Position numbers and translations under genes: made by a program
In this document: positions 50,981-61,803 of the stretch, piece by piece
How the letters are laid out: each line of letters starts with the position of its first letter
How positions within the stretch are numbered: position 1 is the stretch's first letter
DNA from: Spirilliplanes yamanashiensis
GTDB lineage: Bacteria > Actinomycetota > Actinomycetes > Mycobacteriales > Micromonosporaceae
Direction: 5' to 3'
Assembly: GCF_016863475.1 (NCBI RefSeq)
Contig: NZ_BOOY01000036.1
Location: forward strand, 1-64,000
Length of the DNA stretch: 64,000 nucleotides
The notes under the pieces: generated by a model
The model's database searches: none
What the model saw: only the letters and a program-made list of their open reading frames with translations
What the model was told of the DNA's origin: nothing

Positions 50981-52116
50981 GCGGACTCCTCGTCGGTGAG
51001 ATCGCCGGGGAGCAGGGCGCCCACCCAGGCATCGCGGCGCTCCCCGCGGTGGCCGATGCCGCCGCGGGCGACGCCCTCCAGCCGGAAGCCGGCCTTCTCC
51101 GCCACCCGCCGTGACGCGTCGTTACCCACCCCGGCCCGCCATTCCACCCGGTCCAGGCCGACGTCGCGCAATCCCCACCGGGCGAGTGAGCGCAGCGCCG
51201 CCGGCATCAGGCCCCGGCCGCGGGCCCGCGGCGCCGTCATGAAGCCGACGTCGGCCACCGCCGGATCGCCCGGCGACACCCGCAGCTCGATGACGCCCGC
51301 CAGGTCGCCGTCGTCCAGCGCCAAGACCGCGCCGGTGCCGCGGGCCCAGACGTCGGCGGCGTGCTCGCGCACGAACCACTCGGCGTCGGTGTCCCGGTAC
51401 GGGTCCGGCACGGTCGTCCACGTGACCGTCAGCGGGTCGCGGCAGGTCGCCACGAGCCCGGGCACGTCGGCGCCGGTGAGCGGCCGGAGCCGCACCGTGC
51501 CCGCATCCAGCACCGGCTGGGCGGAGCCGAACAGGCGCGCCCGGCGGCGTACCCCCTCGGGGAGCTCGACCGGCGCGGCCGGGACGCGGCCCGGCAGCAG
51601 CGACCCGATCCAGCCGCCCGGCCGGCCCCGCCGGTCCGGCGGGGCCGCCAGGGCCAGCTCACCACTGATCGTGAAGCCCGCGCGGAGGGCGACCAGCCGC
51701 GACGCGTGGTTGCCCAGCTGCGCCTGCCACACCAGCCGGGCGAACCCCACCTCGTCCAGCGCCCACCGGGCCAGCGCCAGCGTGGCGCGGGCCGCCACGT
51801 TGCCGCCGCGGGCCCACGGGGCCGTCCAGAAGCCCACCTCGGCGCTGTTCAGCAGCCGGTCGACGCTGATGACGCCCACGCTCGCCACCAGCTGCCCGTC
51901 CGCGAACACGCCGAACGGCGCGCCCGTGCCGTCGGCCCACGCCGCCGGGCTGATCCGGCCGGTGAAGTGCTCCGCGTGCTCCCGCAGGTACGGCGCCGGC
52001 AGGCCCACCCAGCGCTGGATGTCCGGATCCTGGCACGCCTTGAAGACGGCGTCGGCGTCCGCCGGTCGCCACGGGCGCAGCGTGAGATCATCGGCGTGCA
52101 GCTCGACGGGTTCCAT
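50977..52116 (-). CDS. Tandem two-domain GNAT acetyltransferase
   Basis: 379 residues with two RimJ/RimL-like GNAT domains. Domain 1 (~5-170): VELHADDLTLRPWRPADADAVFKAC, then VGFWTAPWARGGNVAARATLALARWALDE, where the usual RGxG is RGGN. Domain 2 (~205-370): VRLRPLTGADVPGLVATC, VGFMTAPRARGRGLMPAALRSLARWGL and NDASRRVAEKAGFRLEG. The first domain's loop has Asn at the second Gly position, so it may be less active. The start could be ATG 52116 or ATG 52125; neither has a clear ribosome binding site. It is divergent from secA. Confidence 0.85.
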   Translation of the reverse strand: MEPVELHADDLTLRPWRPADADAVFKACQDPDIQRWVGLPAPYLREHAEHFTGRISPAAWADGTGAPFGVFADGQLVASVGVISVDRLLNSAEVGFWTAPWARGGNVAARATLALARWALDEVGFARLVWQAQLGNHASRLVALRAGFTISGELALAAPPDRRGRPGGWIGSLLPGRVPAAPVELPEGVRRRARLFGSAQPVLDAGTVRLRPLTGADVPGLVATCRDPLTVTWTTVPDPYRDTDAEWFVREHAADVWARGTGAVLALDDGDLAGVIELRVSPGDPAVADVGFMTAPRARGRGLMPAALRSLARWGLRDVGLDRVEWRAGVGNDASRRVAEKAGFRLEGVARGGIGHRGERRDAWVGALLPGDLTDEESA

Positions 52117-52300
52117 GCGGGCCATGGTGCCCGGCCCGCCCGCCCCGACCAAGCCGTATTCCCGGCCCGCCGATCTTCGCTCTCAGCGAACTCCCAGTGC
52201 TGTTTCGACCGTTTCGCGCAGTTGCGGGGAGGCTCGGGTCACAGGCCCGTCCGGGGGCCGCCTACGATGGATCGGTTGCCCGTCCAAGGAGCGTTGACCC

Positions 52301-55216
<2,916 letters not shown>

Positions 55217-55238
55217 CAACAGGCGAGCACCGAACCGA

Positions 55239-55273
55239 CGAACGGCCGGCGGGACCTTCCCGCCGGCCGTTCG
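55239..55273. terminator. 16-bp stem-loop after secA
   Basis: Perfect 16-bp arms (55239-55254 and 55258-55273) separated by a CCT loop, 23 nt after the secA stop. TTCTCGTCCCC follows. It is symmetric enough to act on both strands. Confidence 0.75.
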
Positions 55274-55330
55274 CGTTCTCGTCCCCTCGCCGGGCCTCGC
55301 AAGCTTCGGCACCGGCAGGGGTCGGTGAGG

Positions 55331-55373
55331 CCCGGGGCGCCTGCCGCCCCTGTCCATCGGCAGGCGCCCCGGG
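55331..55373. terminator. Second stem-loop between secA and the convergent gene
   Basis: Perfect 16-bp arms (55331-55346 and 55358-55373) with an 11-nt loop. It lies 28 bp beyond the end of the minus-strand gene at 55401 and so probably terminates that gene. Confidence 0.7.
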
Positions 55374-55400
55374 GGTCCGGGCCCCGACGTCGTGCCGGGG

Positions 55401-56171
55401 TCAGAGCAGGCGGGCCACCGAGGCCGCCCACGTGTGCGGGCCGCCGTCGAGGCGCAGCGCCAGCGCCCACGTCCGCGCCGCCGTCACCAGCAGAACCGTC
55501 GCCTCGACGCTGCCCGGCCGCGGCTCACACAACCGCAGCCGCAACACCGCCGCCGGATCCGGCCGCCGCCCGTGCCGGTCCGCCACCCGGTGCGGCGCCG
55601 GCCGCCGCGGACCCGCGCGGCCGGCGGTCGCGAGCGCGCGCTTGGCCTCGGCGATGCGGTGCATCGCCGCCCGGGTGTGGGCGATGATCTCCGCCGCCTC
55701 GACCGGGCGGCACAGCGGGCGCAGGTGCGCGGGAGGCCGGTAGCCGTTGAGCACCTCGACCAGCACGGCCACGTAGCGGCGCACCGCCTGCCGCGCCTCG
55801 GCGGACGGCCCGGCGACGATCGGCGGCGGGCCGGCGGGGGACCGGGGCGGCTCGAGGAGCGCGACGGCGGCGGTCATCGGGCGGTCCTGTGACGTGGTGA
55901 TGAACGCGGCGCCCGCGTGGGCCGGGCTCGCGTGGGCCGGGCTCGTGGTGGTCGGGCCCGTGGTGATCGGCGAGGGCGGACCTGGCGTGGTCCACATGGG
56001 CTCCGCCTCGGGGTCCGTCGGAGTGGGCCAGGAAGTGTCGGTGGTGGGTGGGAGGGTCGGTGAGCTCCAGAAGACGTGGTCCGCCTCGTCGTCGTAGGGC
56101 GGGTCGCAGCGCGGGACCGGCCGCACACGGATCGCCGGCCGCAACCGGGCGGGTCGTCGTGTGTTCGGCAT
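55401..56171 (-). CDS. Rv3235-like (DUF6459-type) protein
   Basis: 256 residues. The C-terminal ~140 residues have the family pattern AEARQAVRRYVAVLVEVLNGYRPPAHLRPLCRPVEAAEIIAH (helix plus a Pro-Pro turn), followed by a small beta domain (DPAAVLRLRLCEPRPGSVEATVLLVTAARTWALALRLDG). The N-terminal ~110 residues are Pro/Thr/Ser-rich and include a 15-bp tandem repeat encoding SPAHA (55913-55950). The gene neighbours secA in mycobacteria too; its role is unknown. ATG 56171 is preferred over an upstream start because it begins MPNTRRPARLRPAIRV and the bases before it have poor codon bias. Confidence 0.72.
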   Translation of the reverse strand: MPNTRRPARLRPAIRVRPVPRCDPPYDDEADHVFWSSPTLPPTTDTSWPTPTDPEAEPMWTTPGPPSPITTGPTTTSPAHASPAHAGAAFITTSQDRPMTAAVALLEPPRSPAGPPPIVAGPSAEARQAVRRYVAVLVEVLNGYRPPAHLRPLCRPVEAAEIIAHTRAAMHRIAEAKRALATAGRAGPRRPAPHRVADRHGRRPDPAAVLRLRLCEPRPGSVEATVLLVTAARTWALALRLDGGPHTWAASVARLL

Positions 56172-56578
56172 GACCTCGATCGTCCGCACCGCGGATCACC
56201 CGCCAATCCTTGCGTTTGCTTTCGTTTGCCTGTGACGAAGAGTCTGCCGAACAGCGATCAACACCGTCAATGCCTGTGGATAACTCCCGTGACCCGCCGG
56301 CAGCGGCCCCGGCGGCGCAGTGGAAGAGAAGCGGCGAGGGCGCGTCGAGGCTGCGGGTGCTGGCGGGGCCGAGGCGCGATCCGACCGGTCAGGCGCGAGG
56401 AGAAGGTGTGTGGCGGCGACTAAGGCGCGAGGCAGGCCAAGGACAGGCAAGAGATCGCAGCGAAGGAAGCCAGGGTGCGACGGAAGGGTTCACGCGCAGG
56501 TGGAGAAGGTGGCGGCGGGTCAGCGAAGGAGGGGCTGGCCCAGGCATCGGAGGCCCCGCGGCGCCGGTAATCGCCCCG
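56172..56578. other. 407-bp spacer without a supported gene
   Basis: 56205-56290 is comparatively AT-rich and holds one perfect DnaA box (TGTGGATAA, 56275-56283). From about 56315 to 56540 the plus strand is strongly G/A-rich with many AGG, GAA and AAG triplets. A frame starting at GTG 56411 would follow GAGGAGAAGG and encode a very basic protein, but its third positions are not G/C-biased as in real genes here. It could instead be an untranslated RNA. No known RNA family was recognised. Confidence 0.5.
56275..56283 (-). promoter_or_regulatory. Single DnaA box
   Basis: TGTGGATAA is the exact reverse complement of the consensus TTATCCACA. It is isolated, so functional binding is uncertain. 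Confidence 0.35.
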
Positions 56579-56803
56579 TCAGTCGTCGCGGTCGACGAGG
56601 GGGTTCGTGCGGACCCAGTCCGCCGTCTCCGCGTACTTCTGCTCGATGTACGCCTCCAGCCGGGCCCGTTCCACCCGCCACTGACCACGCCCGCCGACCT
56701 TGATCGCGGGCAGTTCGCCGCTGCGGACCATGTGGTAGACCTGCGAGTCCGACACGTTGAGCTCGGCGGCCACGTCGGACAGCTGCATGAAGCGGCCTTC
56801 CAC
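56579..56803 (-). CDS. Small MerR/excisionase-type HTH DNA-binding protein
   Basis: 74 residues. The whole protein is one winged HTH: MQLSDVAAELNVSDSQVYHMVRSGELPAIKVGGRGQWRVERARLEAYIEQKY, the layout of BldC/AlpA/excisionase-like regulators (helix-turn-helix, beta wing, C-terminal helix). GTG 56803 is preceded by GGGAGGAGA at a good distance; an overlapping ATG at 56810 belongs to another frame. Target genes unknown. It lies 32 bp downstream of the Lrp/AsnC-type gene on the same strand. Confidence 0.82.
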   Translation of the reverse strand: MEGRFMQLSDVAAELNVSDSQVYHMVRSGELPAIKVGGRGQWRVERARLEAYIEQKYAETADWVRTNPLVDRDD

Positions 56804-56835
56804 GTCCCATCTCCTCCCGGTCGGCTGCGTCAGGC

Positions 56836-57324
56836 TCAGTTTGCCACCGATCGCCTGCGCCGCGAATTCTCGCCCACAGGCGCCGGCACGTCGCGGGTGG
56901 GCAGGGGGCTGGAGTAGACGACGCTGGTGGTGACGGAGCCGAGGCCGGAGATGCGGCCGGTGATCTCCTCGAGGTGGCCCATGGAGCGGGCGACGACCTT
57001 GAGGACGAAGCAGTCCTCGCCGGTGACGTGGTGTGCCTCGACGATCTCCGGGGTGGTGTCGAGCAGGGCGTGGAAGGGCCGGTAGTTGCCGGTGGGGTAG
57101 CGCAGGCGGACGAACGCCATGATCGTGAGGCCGACGGCGGCGGGGGAGACGTCGGCGCGGTAGCCGGTGATGATGCCGGCTTCTTCGAGGCGGCGGACGC
57201 GGTCGGTGACGGCGCTGGGGGACATGGCGACGTCGCGGGCGAGGTCGGCGTAGCTGAGGCGGCCGTCGCGCTGGAGGGCGGTGAGCAGCTTCCAGTCGGT
57301 CGCGTCCAGGGTATCCTCGGCCAT
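56836..57324 (-). CDS. Lrp/AsnC-family transcriptional regulator
   Basis: 162 residues. The N-terminal HTH is LDATDWKLLTALQRDGRLSYADLARDVAMSPSAVTDRVRRLEEAGIITGYRA (residues ~5-56). The C-terminal RAM/AsnC effector domain (~65-145) contains GEDCFVLKVVARSMGHLEEI. Such proteins sense amino acids as oligomers. It is divergent from the rhodanese gene (93 bp apart), a likely target. The C-terminal ~20 residues are Arg/Pro-rich. ATG 57324 follows a -10 element 6 nt upstream. Confidence 0.92.
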   Translation of the reverse strand: MAEDTLDATDWKLLTALQRDGRLSYADLARDVAMSPSAVTDRVRRLEEAGIITGYRADVSPAAVGLTIMAFVRLRYPTGNYRPFHALLDTTPEIVEAHHVTGEDCFVLKVVARSMGHLEEITGRISGLGSVTTSVVYSSPLPTRDVPAPVGENSRRRRSVAN

Positions 57325-57330
57325 GCGGCC

Positions 57331-57336
57331 AACGTA
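57331..57336 (-). promoter_or_regulatory. -10 element of the Lrp/AsnC gene
   Basis: On the minus strand TACGTT ends 6 nt before ATG 57324, consistent with a leaderless transcript. Confidence 0.45.
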
Positions 57337-57404
57337 CCGGGGATTCAGCGGCTGGGGAACACCAGAACCGGGGATCGGCCCTGCCGCGCCGCAAGATTGA
57401 AAAC

Positions 57405-57410
57405 TAGCGT
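57405..57410 (+). promoter_or_regulatory. -10 element of the rhodanese gene
   Basis: TAGCGT ends 7 nt before ATG 57418. It is placed back to back with the Lrp promoter. Confidence 0.45.
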
Positions 57411-57417
57411 GGGCGCC

Positions 57418-57822
57418 ATGACGAACACAGACGCCGTGGCCTTCTTCCGGCAGAAGCTGACGATGGAGACCGACGCCGCCGACGTGCACGCCGCGCTGGC
57501 GTCGGGGGAGCCGGGATTCGTGCTGGTGGACAGCCGCGACGACGCCGCCTGGCGGCAGGGGCGCATCCCGGGGGCGGTGCACCTGCCGGCCGCGCAGGTC
57601 GCCGCGCGGGTGCACGAGCTGCCCGCGGGCGTGCCGGTGGTGACGTACTGCTGGGGGCCGGGGTGCAACGGCGCGACGAAGGCTGCGCTGGCGTTCGCGC
57701 TGGCCGGGGTGCCGGTGCGGGAGATGATCGGCGGGATCGAGTACTGGATCCGGGAGGGGCACGGCGTGGAGAACGAGCACGGCATCGTGACCCGGCCGGT
57801 GGACCAGCTCTGCGGTTGCTGA
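57418..57822 (+). CDS. Rhodanese-domain sulfurtransferase-like protein
   Basis: 134 residues, one rhodanese domain. The active-site loop is [21 protein letters not shown], with the catalytic Cys in YCWGPGC near residue 78. [28 protein letters not shown] is the conserved N-terminal half. It would carry sulfane sulfur on the cysteine; the acceptor is unknown. The end PVDQLCGC has two further cysteines. It is divergent from and probably controlled by the Lrp/AsnC protein. Confidence 0.88.
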   Translation: MTNTDAVAFFRQKLTMETDAADVHAALASGEPGFVLVDSRDDAAWRQGRIPGAVHLPAAQVAARVHELPAGVPVVTYCWGPGCNGATKAALAFALAGVPVREMIGGIEYWIREGHGVENEHGIVTRPVDQLCGC

Positions 57823-57831
57823 GGACGGCCG

Positions 57832-57837
57832 TACCCT
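57832..57837 (+). promoter_or_regulatory. -10 element of the DUF6912-like gene
   Basis: TACCCT ends 7 nt before GTG 57845, consistent with leaderless transcription. Confidence 0.45.
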
Positions 57838-57844
57838 GTCACCC

Positions 57845-58342
57845 GTGGATCAGACCGTCCGGGTGTACGTGCCCGCCACCGTGCCGTTGCTGGGCCTGTT
57901 GCGCGAGACCGGGGAGCTGGCGGCGCGCCACGCGCACGCCGTCACGCCGTCGCTGCGCGAGTGGTACGCGGAGGGCGACGAGGAGGAGCTGGAGTACGTG
58001 GCGTTCACGCGTGCCGCGCAGGCCGCGTTGCAGCTGCTCCGGCACGACCCGAAGGCGCCGCGCCGGCGGGTGGTGATCTCGGCGGACGTGCCGGCGGGGT
58101 CGCTGGTGCGCGAGGAGGTCGAGCTGGGGTCGAGCGACGTGGTCCTGGCGCAGCCGGTGCCGTTGCGGGCGGTCGCGGCGATCCACGTGGACTCCGCGTC
58201 CGCGGGCGACGACGTGGCGGCCGCCGCCGACGTGGTGGAGGAGGCGCTGGCGGGGGACCCGGACGCCCAGTTCACGGTGGACTCCGCTGAGGACCACGAG
58301 CTGGAGTGGTACGCCCCGGACGAGCTGGGCGACCTACTCTGA
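57845..58342 (+). CDS. DUF6912-like hypothetical protein
   Basis: 165 residues, acidic, no signal or membrane segment. It begins [31 protein letters not shown] and includes [17 protein letters not shown] and [10 protein letters not shown], a pattern shared by a conserved actinobacterial family without known function. It has a 7-nt -10 to start spacing. Its 3' end overlaps that of the convergent membrane gene by 9 bp. Confidence 0.78.
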   Translation: MDQTVRVYVPATVPLLGLLRETGELAARHAHAVTPSLREWYAEGDEEELEYVAFTRAAQAALQLLRHDPKAPRRRVVISADVPAGSLVREEVELGSSDVVLAQPVPLRAVAAIHVDSASAGDDVAAAADVVEEALAGDPDAQFTVDSAEDHELEWYAPDELGDLL

Positions 58343-59227
58343 CGGCGCCTTGAGGGTGCGGCCGACCAGGACGATCGCGGTCACCGCGCCGAGGAACAGC
58401 ACGACGAGGGCGCCGTTGGTGCGGCTGCCGCTGAGCAGCTGCTGGCCGGCGCGCTCGATGTCGCTGACGCGGCCGGCGAGGTCGAGCACGCGGGCGGCGG
58501 CGGTGCGCGACAGCAGCTCGGCGACGAGCAGGGCGGCGCCCGCGCCGGCGCCGGCGAGCGCGTAGGCGGGCCAGCGCAGGCCGCGGCCGCGCAGGCAGAG
58601 GTAGGCGACGACGCCGGCGAGCAGGCCGCCCGCGAACGCCTGGACGAGCGCGAACCGGTCCAGGGCCTCCAGGCGGGACACGACGGTGCCGGCGGAGCCG
58701 AGGGCGCCCAGCAGCGGGGCGGACGCCAGGTTCATGGCGAAGCCGAGCGCGAACACGGCGAGGCAGGCCCAGGCGGCGGCCGCGACGACTGGGGCGGCGC
58801 GCACGCCGGCGACGGCGCCGCCGAGGATCGCGGCCGCGGCGAGGGTGCCGGCGAGGACCGCGTAGACCCAGCCGTCGGGGTACGTGAGCAGCACGGAGCC
58901 GCCCGCGAGCAGCCCGGCGGCCAGCCCGGTGCCGGCGGCGACGCCGAGCCGCGGGGTGCCGGCGAGGGTGCGGCGCCGGCCGGTCAGGGCGAGCGCGCCG
59001 AGGGCGAGGCCGGCCCCGGCGACGAGGGTGGCGCTGATGGCCCCGGGCAGGGCGTACGCGGTGGAGGTGACCTCCATCTCGGCGGCGGCCCGGCCGACGA
59101 TGCTGGCCCGGGCGGACCACAGCATGCCGACGGCCCACAGCAGGGCGGTCACCGCGAGGGCGATGTCCCCGGTGGCCCGGGCGGGCGCCGGGCGCGGCGT
59201 CGTGGTGGTGGCCGCCTCGTCGCTCAT
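58334..59227 (-). CDS. Multi-pass membrane protein
   Basis: 297 residues with about eight hydrophobic segments (starting near residues 20, 52, 88, 118, 145, 195, 222 and 268). Very Ala/Gly/Leu-rich. A soluble stretch of ~30 residues ([28 protein letters not shown]) lies before the last segment. No transporter or enzyme motif is seen. ATG 59227 is supported by a TACGCT -10 element 6 nt upstream and by the poor codon bias further out. Function unknown; divergent from pruA. Confidence 0.75.
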   Translation of the reverse strand: MSDEAATTTTPRPAPARATGDIALAVTALLWAVGMLWSARASIVGRAAAEMEVTSTAYALPGAISATLVAGAGLALGALALTGRRRTLAGTPRLGVAAGTGLAAGLLAGGSVLLTYPDGWVYAVLAGTLAAAAILGGAVAGVRAAPVVAAAAWACLAVFALGFAMNLASAPLLGALGSAGTVVSRLEALDRFALVQAFAGGLLAGVVAYLCLRGRGLRWPAYALAGAGAGAALLVAELLSRTAAARVLDLAGRVSDIERAGQQLLSGSRTNGALVVLFLGAVTAIVLVGRTLKAPSE

Positions 59228-59233
59228 CGGGCC

Positions 59234-59239
59234 AGCGTA
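59234..59239 (-). promoter_or_regulatory. -10 element of the 59227 membrane gene
   Basis: On the minus strand TACGCT ends 6 nt before ATG 59227, indicating a leaderless transcript. Confidence 0.45.
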
Positions 59240-59361
59240 TCGGGGTCCCCGGCCGACCCCCGGACCGCGTGCCAGGATGAGGTGACCGGGACCGTCCACA
59301 CCCCTGCAGGACGGCGGGCCGGTGGTCGAAAGTGCCGTCGATGACCTCGAGGAGTACGCCG

Positions 59362-60993
59362 ATGGATGCCCTGCTCTCCGTGCCGAAGCCGCACAACGAG
59401 CCGGTCCGTTCCTATGCGCCGGGCAGCGCGGAGCGCAAGAGCCTGGCCCGCCGCGTGGCGGAGCTGGCGGCGGACCAGCTGGACCTGACCCTGACCGTGG
59501 GCGGTGAGCAGCGCCCGGGCGGCGGCGCGCCGTTCGACGTGGTGCAGCCGCACCGCCGCCACCACGTCCTGGGCGTGGCGCGCCAGTCCACGCACGCCGA
59601 CGCGCAGGCGGCGGTGGCCGCCGCGAAGGCCGCCGCGCCGGGCTGGCGGGCGCTGCCGTACGCCGAGCGGGCGGCGGTGTTCCTGCGGGCCGCGGAGCTG
59701 CTGGCGGGCGGCTGGCGGGACACCCTGAACGCGGCGACGATCCTCGGGCAGTCGAAGTCGGCGCAGCAGGCGGAGATCGACTCGGCGTGCGAGCTGATCG
59801 ACTTCCTGCGGTTCAACGCGAAGTTCGGCGAGCAGATCCTGGCGGAGCAGCCGGAGTCGTCGACGGGCGTGTGGAACCGGTTCGACCACCGGCCGCTCGA
59901 GGGTTTCGTGTACGCGGTGACCCCGTTCAACTTCACGGCGATCGCGGGCAACCTGCCGGCGGCGCCCGCGCTGATGGGCAACACGGTGGTGTGGAAGCCG
60001 GCGCCGACGCAGCAGTTCGCCGCGCACTTCACGATGCGGCTGTTCGAGGCGGCCGGGCTGCCCCCGGGCGTCATCAACATGCTGCCGGGCGACGGCATCG
60101 CGGTGTCCGAGGTGGTGCTGGCGGACCCGGACCTGGCGGGCATCCACTTCACCGGCTCGACGACGGTGTTCCGGCACCTGTGGCAGCAGGTGGGCGCGAA
60201 CATCGAGCGGTTCCGGGCGTACCCCCGGCTGGTGGGCGAGACCGGCGGCAAGGACTTCGTCGTGGCCCACCCGAGCGCGGACGCCGACGCGCTGCACACC
60301 GCGCTGATCCGGGGCGCGTTCGAGTATCAGGGGCAGAAGTGCTCGGCGGCGTCGCGGGCGTACGTGCCGCGCTCGATCTGGGACGGCGGCCTGCGGGACC
60401 GGCTGGCGGCCACGGCCGACGGCATCGGGTACGGCGACGTCGCGGCGGACCTGTCGACGTTCGGCGGCGCGGTGATCGACGCGAAGGCGTTCGCGAAGCA
60501 CGCCGGCGCGCTGGACCGCATCAAGAACTCGGGGTCCTGCACGGTGCTGGCGGGCGGCACGGCGGACGACGCGGAGGGCTGGTTCGTGCGCCCGACCGTG
60601 GTGGAGTGCACCGACGCCACCCACGAGGTGTTCACCACCGAGTACTTCGGCCCGATCCTGTCGGTGTTCGTGTACGACGACCCGGCCTTCGAGGACACGA
60701 TGCGCCAGGCGGAGGCCGTGGCGCCGTACGCGCTGACGGGGTCGATCTTCGCCACCGACCGCTCGGCCATCGACCGGGCGGCGGAGGTGCTGCGCTTCGC
60801 CGCGGGCAACTTCTACGTCAACGACAAGCCGACCGGGGCGGTCGTCGGGCAGCAGCCGTTCGGCGGCGCGCGGGGCAGCGGCACGAACGACAAGGCGGGC
60901 TCGATCCTGAACCTGCTGCGCTGGGTGTCGCCGCGGACCATCAAGGAGACGTTCGAGCCGGCCGTCGATTACCGCTATCCGCACATGGGGTGA
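59362..60993 (+). CDS. pruA: 1-pyrroline-5-carboxylate dehydrogenase (L-glutamate gamma-semialdehyde dehydrogenase)
   Basis: 543 residues, the monofunctional form. It oxidises glutamate semialdehyde to glutamate with NAD in proline and arginine catabolism. Signatures are AVTPFNFTAIAGNLPAAPALMGNTVVWKPA (group-specific), HFTGSTTVFRHLWQQVG, the base Glu in PRLVGETGGKDFVV, the nucleophile Cys in GQKCSAASRAYVP, and GQQPFGGARGSGTNDKAG at the end. No PutA proline dehydrogenase domain is present or adjacent. ATG 59362 follows GAGGAG; upstream in-frame ATGs lack it. Confidence 0.94.
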   Translation: MDALLSVPKPHNEPVRSYAPGSAERKSLARRVAELAADQLDLTLTVGGEQRPGGGAPFDVVQPHRRHHVLGVARQSTHADAQAAVAAAKAAAPGWRALPYAERAAVFLRAAELLAGGWRDTLNAATILGQSKSAQQAEIDSACELIDFLRFNAKFGEQILAEQPESSTGVWNRFDHRPLEGFVYAVTPFNFTAIAGNLPAAPALMGNTVVWKPAPTQQFAAHFTMRLFEAAGLPPGVINMLPGDGIAVSEVVLADPDLAGIHFTGSTTVFRHLWQQVGANIERFRAYPRLVGETGGKDFVVAHPSADADALHTALIRGAFEYQGQKCSAASRAYVPRSIWDGGLRDRLAATADGIGYGDVAADLSTFGGAVIDAKAFAKHAGALDRIKNSGSCTVLAGGTADDAEGWFVRPTVVECTDATHEVFTTEYFGPILSVFVYDDPAFEDTMRQAEAVAPYALTGSIFATDRSAIDRAAEVLRFAAGNFYVNDKPTGAVVGQQPFGGARGSGTNDKAGSILNLLRWVSPRTIKETFEPAVDYRYPHMG

Positions 60994-61035
60994 TCGCGGC
61001 AGCCCTTTCCTGCCCTGCCGAGATGTCCGTGTTCG

Positions 61036-61182
61036 ATCGGGCGAAATGTCCGTCTGCCGCGGTCCAGTGTAGCTGCTGGACCGCGGCGGCGCAGGCAAAA
61101 CGCCCATCGGCGGCTCTCCTGAACGGACAGTCGGTGCGGGACAGTCCGTTGTGGAAACGCACTTAGGACGAATCGGGCGAAA
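61036..61182. repeat. Direct 11-bp repeat upstream of padR
   Basis: ATCGGGCGAAA occurs at 61036-61046 and 61172-61182, the second copy 39 nt before the PadR gene. Between them lie a stem-loop and an inverted GGACAGTC-containing segment. Candidate operator sites for PadR autoregulation. Confidence 0.4.
61057..61086 (+). terminator. Stem-loop downstream of pruA
   Basis: CCGCGGTCCAG (61057-61067) pairs with CTGGACCGCGG (61076-61086), extendable by one G-C pair, with an 8-nt loop. It lies 63 nt after pruA; no T tract. Confidence 0.55.
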
Positions 61183-61221
61183 CGCTGGACGCCGCAGGGA
61201 AGAAGTGGCAGCGTAGAGGGC

Positions 61222-61737
61222 ATGCCCGACACTCAGATCAACCCTACGGCTGCCGCTCTGCTCGGCCTGCTGCACGAGGGCCCGATGACCGGCGGCCAGC
61301 TGATGGCGGCCGCCGAGCGTCGCCTCGGGCCGTACTGGTCGATGACCCGCAGCCAGGTCTACCGCGAGCTCCCCGTTCTGGCCGAGATGGGCTATGTCCG
61401 CCTCGGCAAGCCGGGCCCGCGGTCCAGCCAGCCCTACGCCATCACCGCCGCCGGCAAGCGCGCCTTCGGCCGCTGGCTGACCGACAGCCCCGGCCGGGAC
61501 GCGATCCGCAACCCGGTCGCGCTGCGCGTCGCCTTCGGCCAGCAGCACTCCGGCAACCAGCTCAAGAGCCTCTACACCGGTGCCAACGAGTACCACGCCG
61601 AGGCGCTGGCCATGGCCCGCGAGCAGGCGAAGGAGGCGAAGAAGGCCGGCGACCAGTACGGCGCCGCCGCGCTCGAGTTCGCCGTCGCCTACCACAAGGC
61701 CGCGCTCACCTGGCTCAAGTCCGCTCCGGCGGAGTGA
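61222..61737 (+). CDS. PadR-family transcriptional regulator
   Basis: 171 residues. The winged HTH (~8-85) reads ALLGLLHEGPMTGGQLMAAAERRLGPYWSMTRSQVYRELPVLAEMGYVRLGKPGPRSSQPYAITAAGKRAFGRWL. The C-terminal part (~95-170) is helical and dimerising, rich in Ala/Lys/Glu (EALAMAREQAKEAKKAGDQYGAAAL). PadR proteins repress detoxification, efflux or phenolic-acid genes and usually themselves. Its target is not evident; neighbours are pruA and prfB. The upstream region carries repeats that may be its sites. Confidence 0.9.
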   Translation: MPDTQINPTAAALLGLLHEGPMTGGQLMAAAERRLGPYWSMTRSQVYRELPVLAEMGYVRLGKPGPRSSQPYAITAAGKRAFGRWLTDSPGRDAIRNPVALRVAFGQQHSGNQLKSLYTGANEYHAEALAMAREQAKEAKKAGDQYGAAALEFAVAYHKAALTWLKSAPAE

Positions 61738-61750
61738 TCCACCGCCGCTG

Positions 61751-61780
61751 ACCGCGGGCGGGCGCACGCACGCCCGCGGT
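61751..61780 (+). terminator. Stem-loop between padR and prfB
   Basis: ACCGCGGGCG (61751-61760) pairs perfectly with CGCCCGCGGT (61771-61780), 10-nt loop, 14 nt after the padR stop. No T tract. The prfB -10 element begins 9 nt later. Confidence 0.6.
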
Positions 61781-61789
61781 CCGGCGGCG

Positions 61790-61795
61790 TACGCT
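61790..61795 (+). promoter_or_regulatory. -10 element of prfB
   Basis: TACGCT ends 8 nt before GTG 61804, consistent with a leaderless prfB mRNA and favouring this GTG over TTG 61795, which lies inside the element. Confidence 0.5.
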
Positions 61796-61803
61796 TGGCA
61801 GTC

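Noticed and set aside
56320-56703. Basic 127-residue protein in the spacer before the HTH gene
   Set aside because: It runs across the HTH gene in antisense, and third-position bias is unlike real genes in the window.
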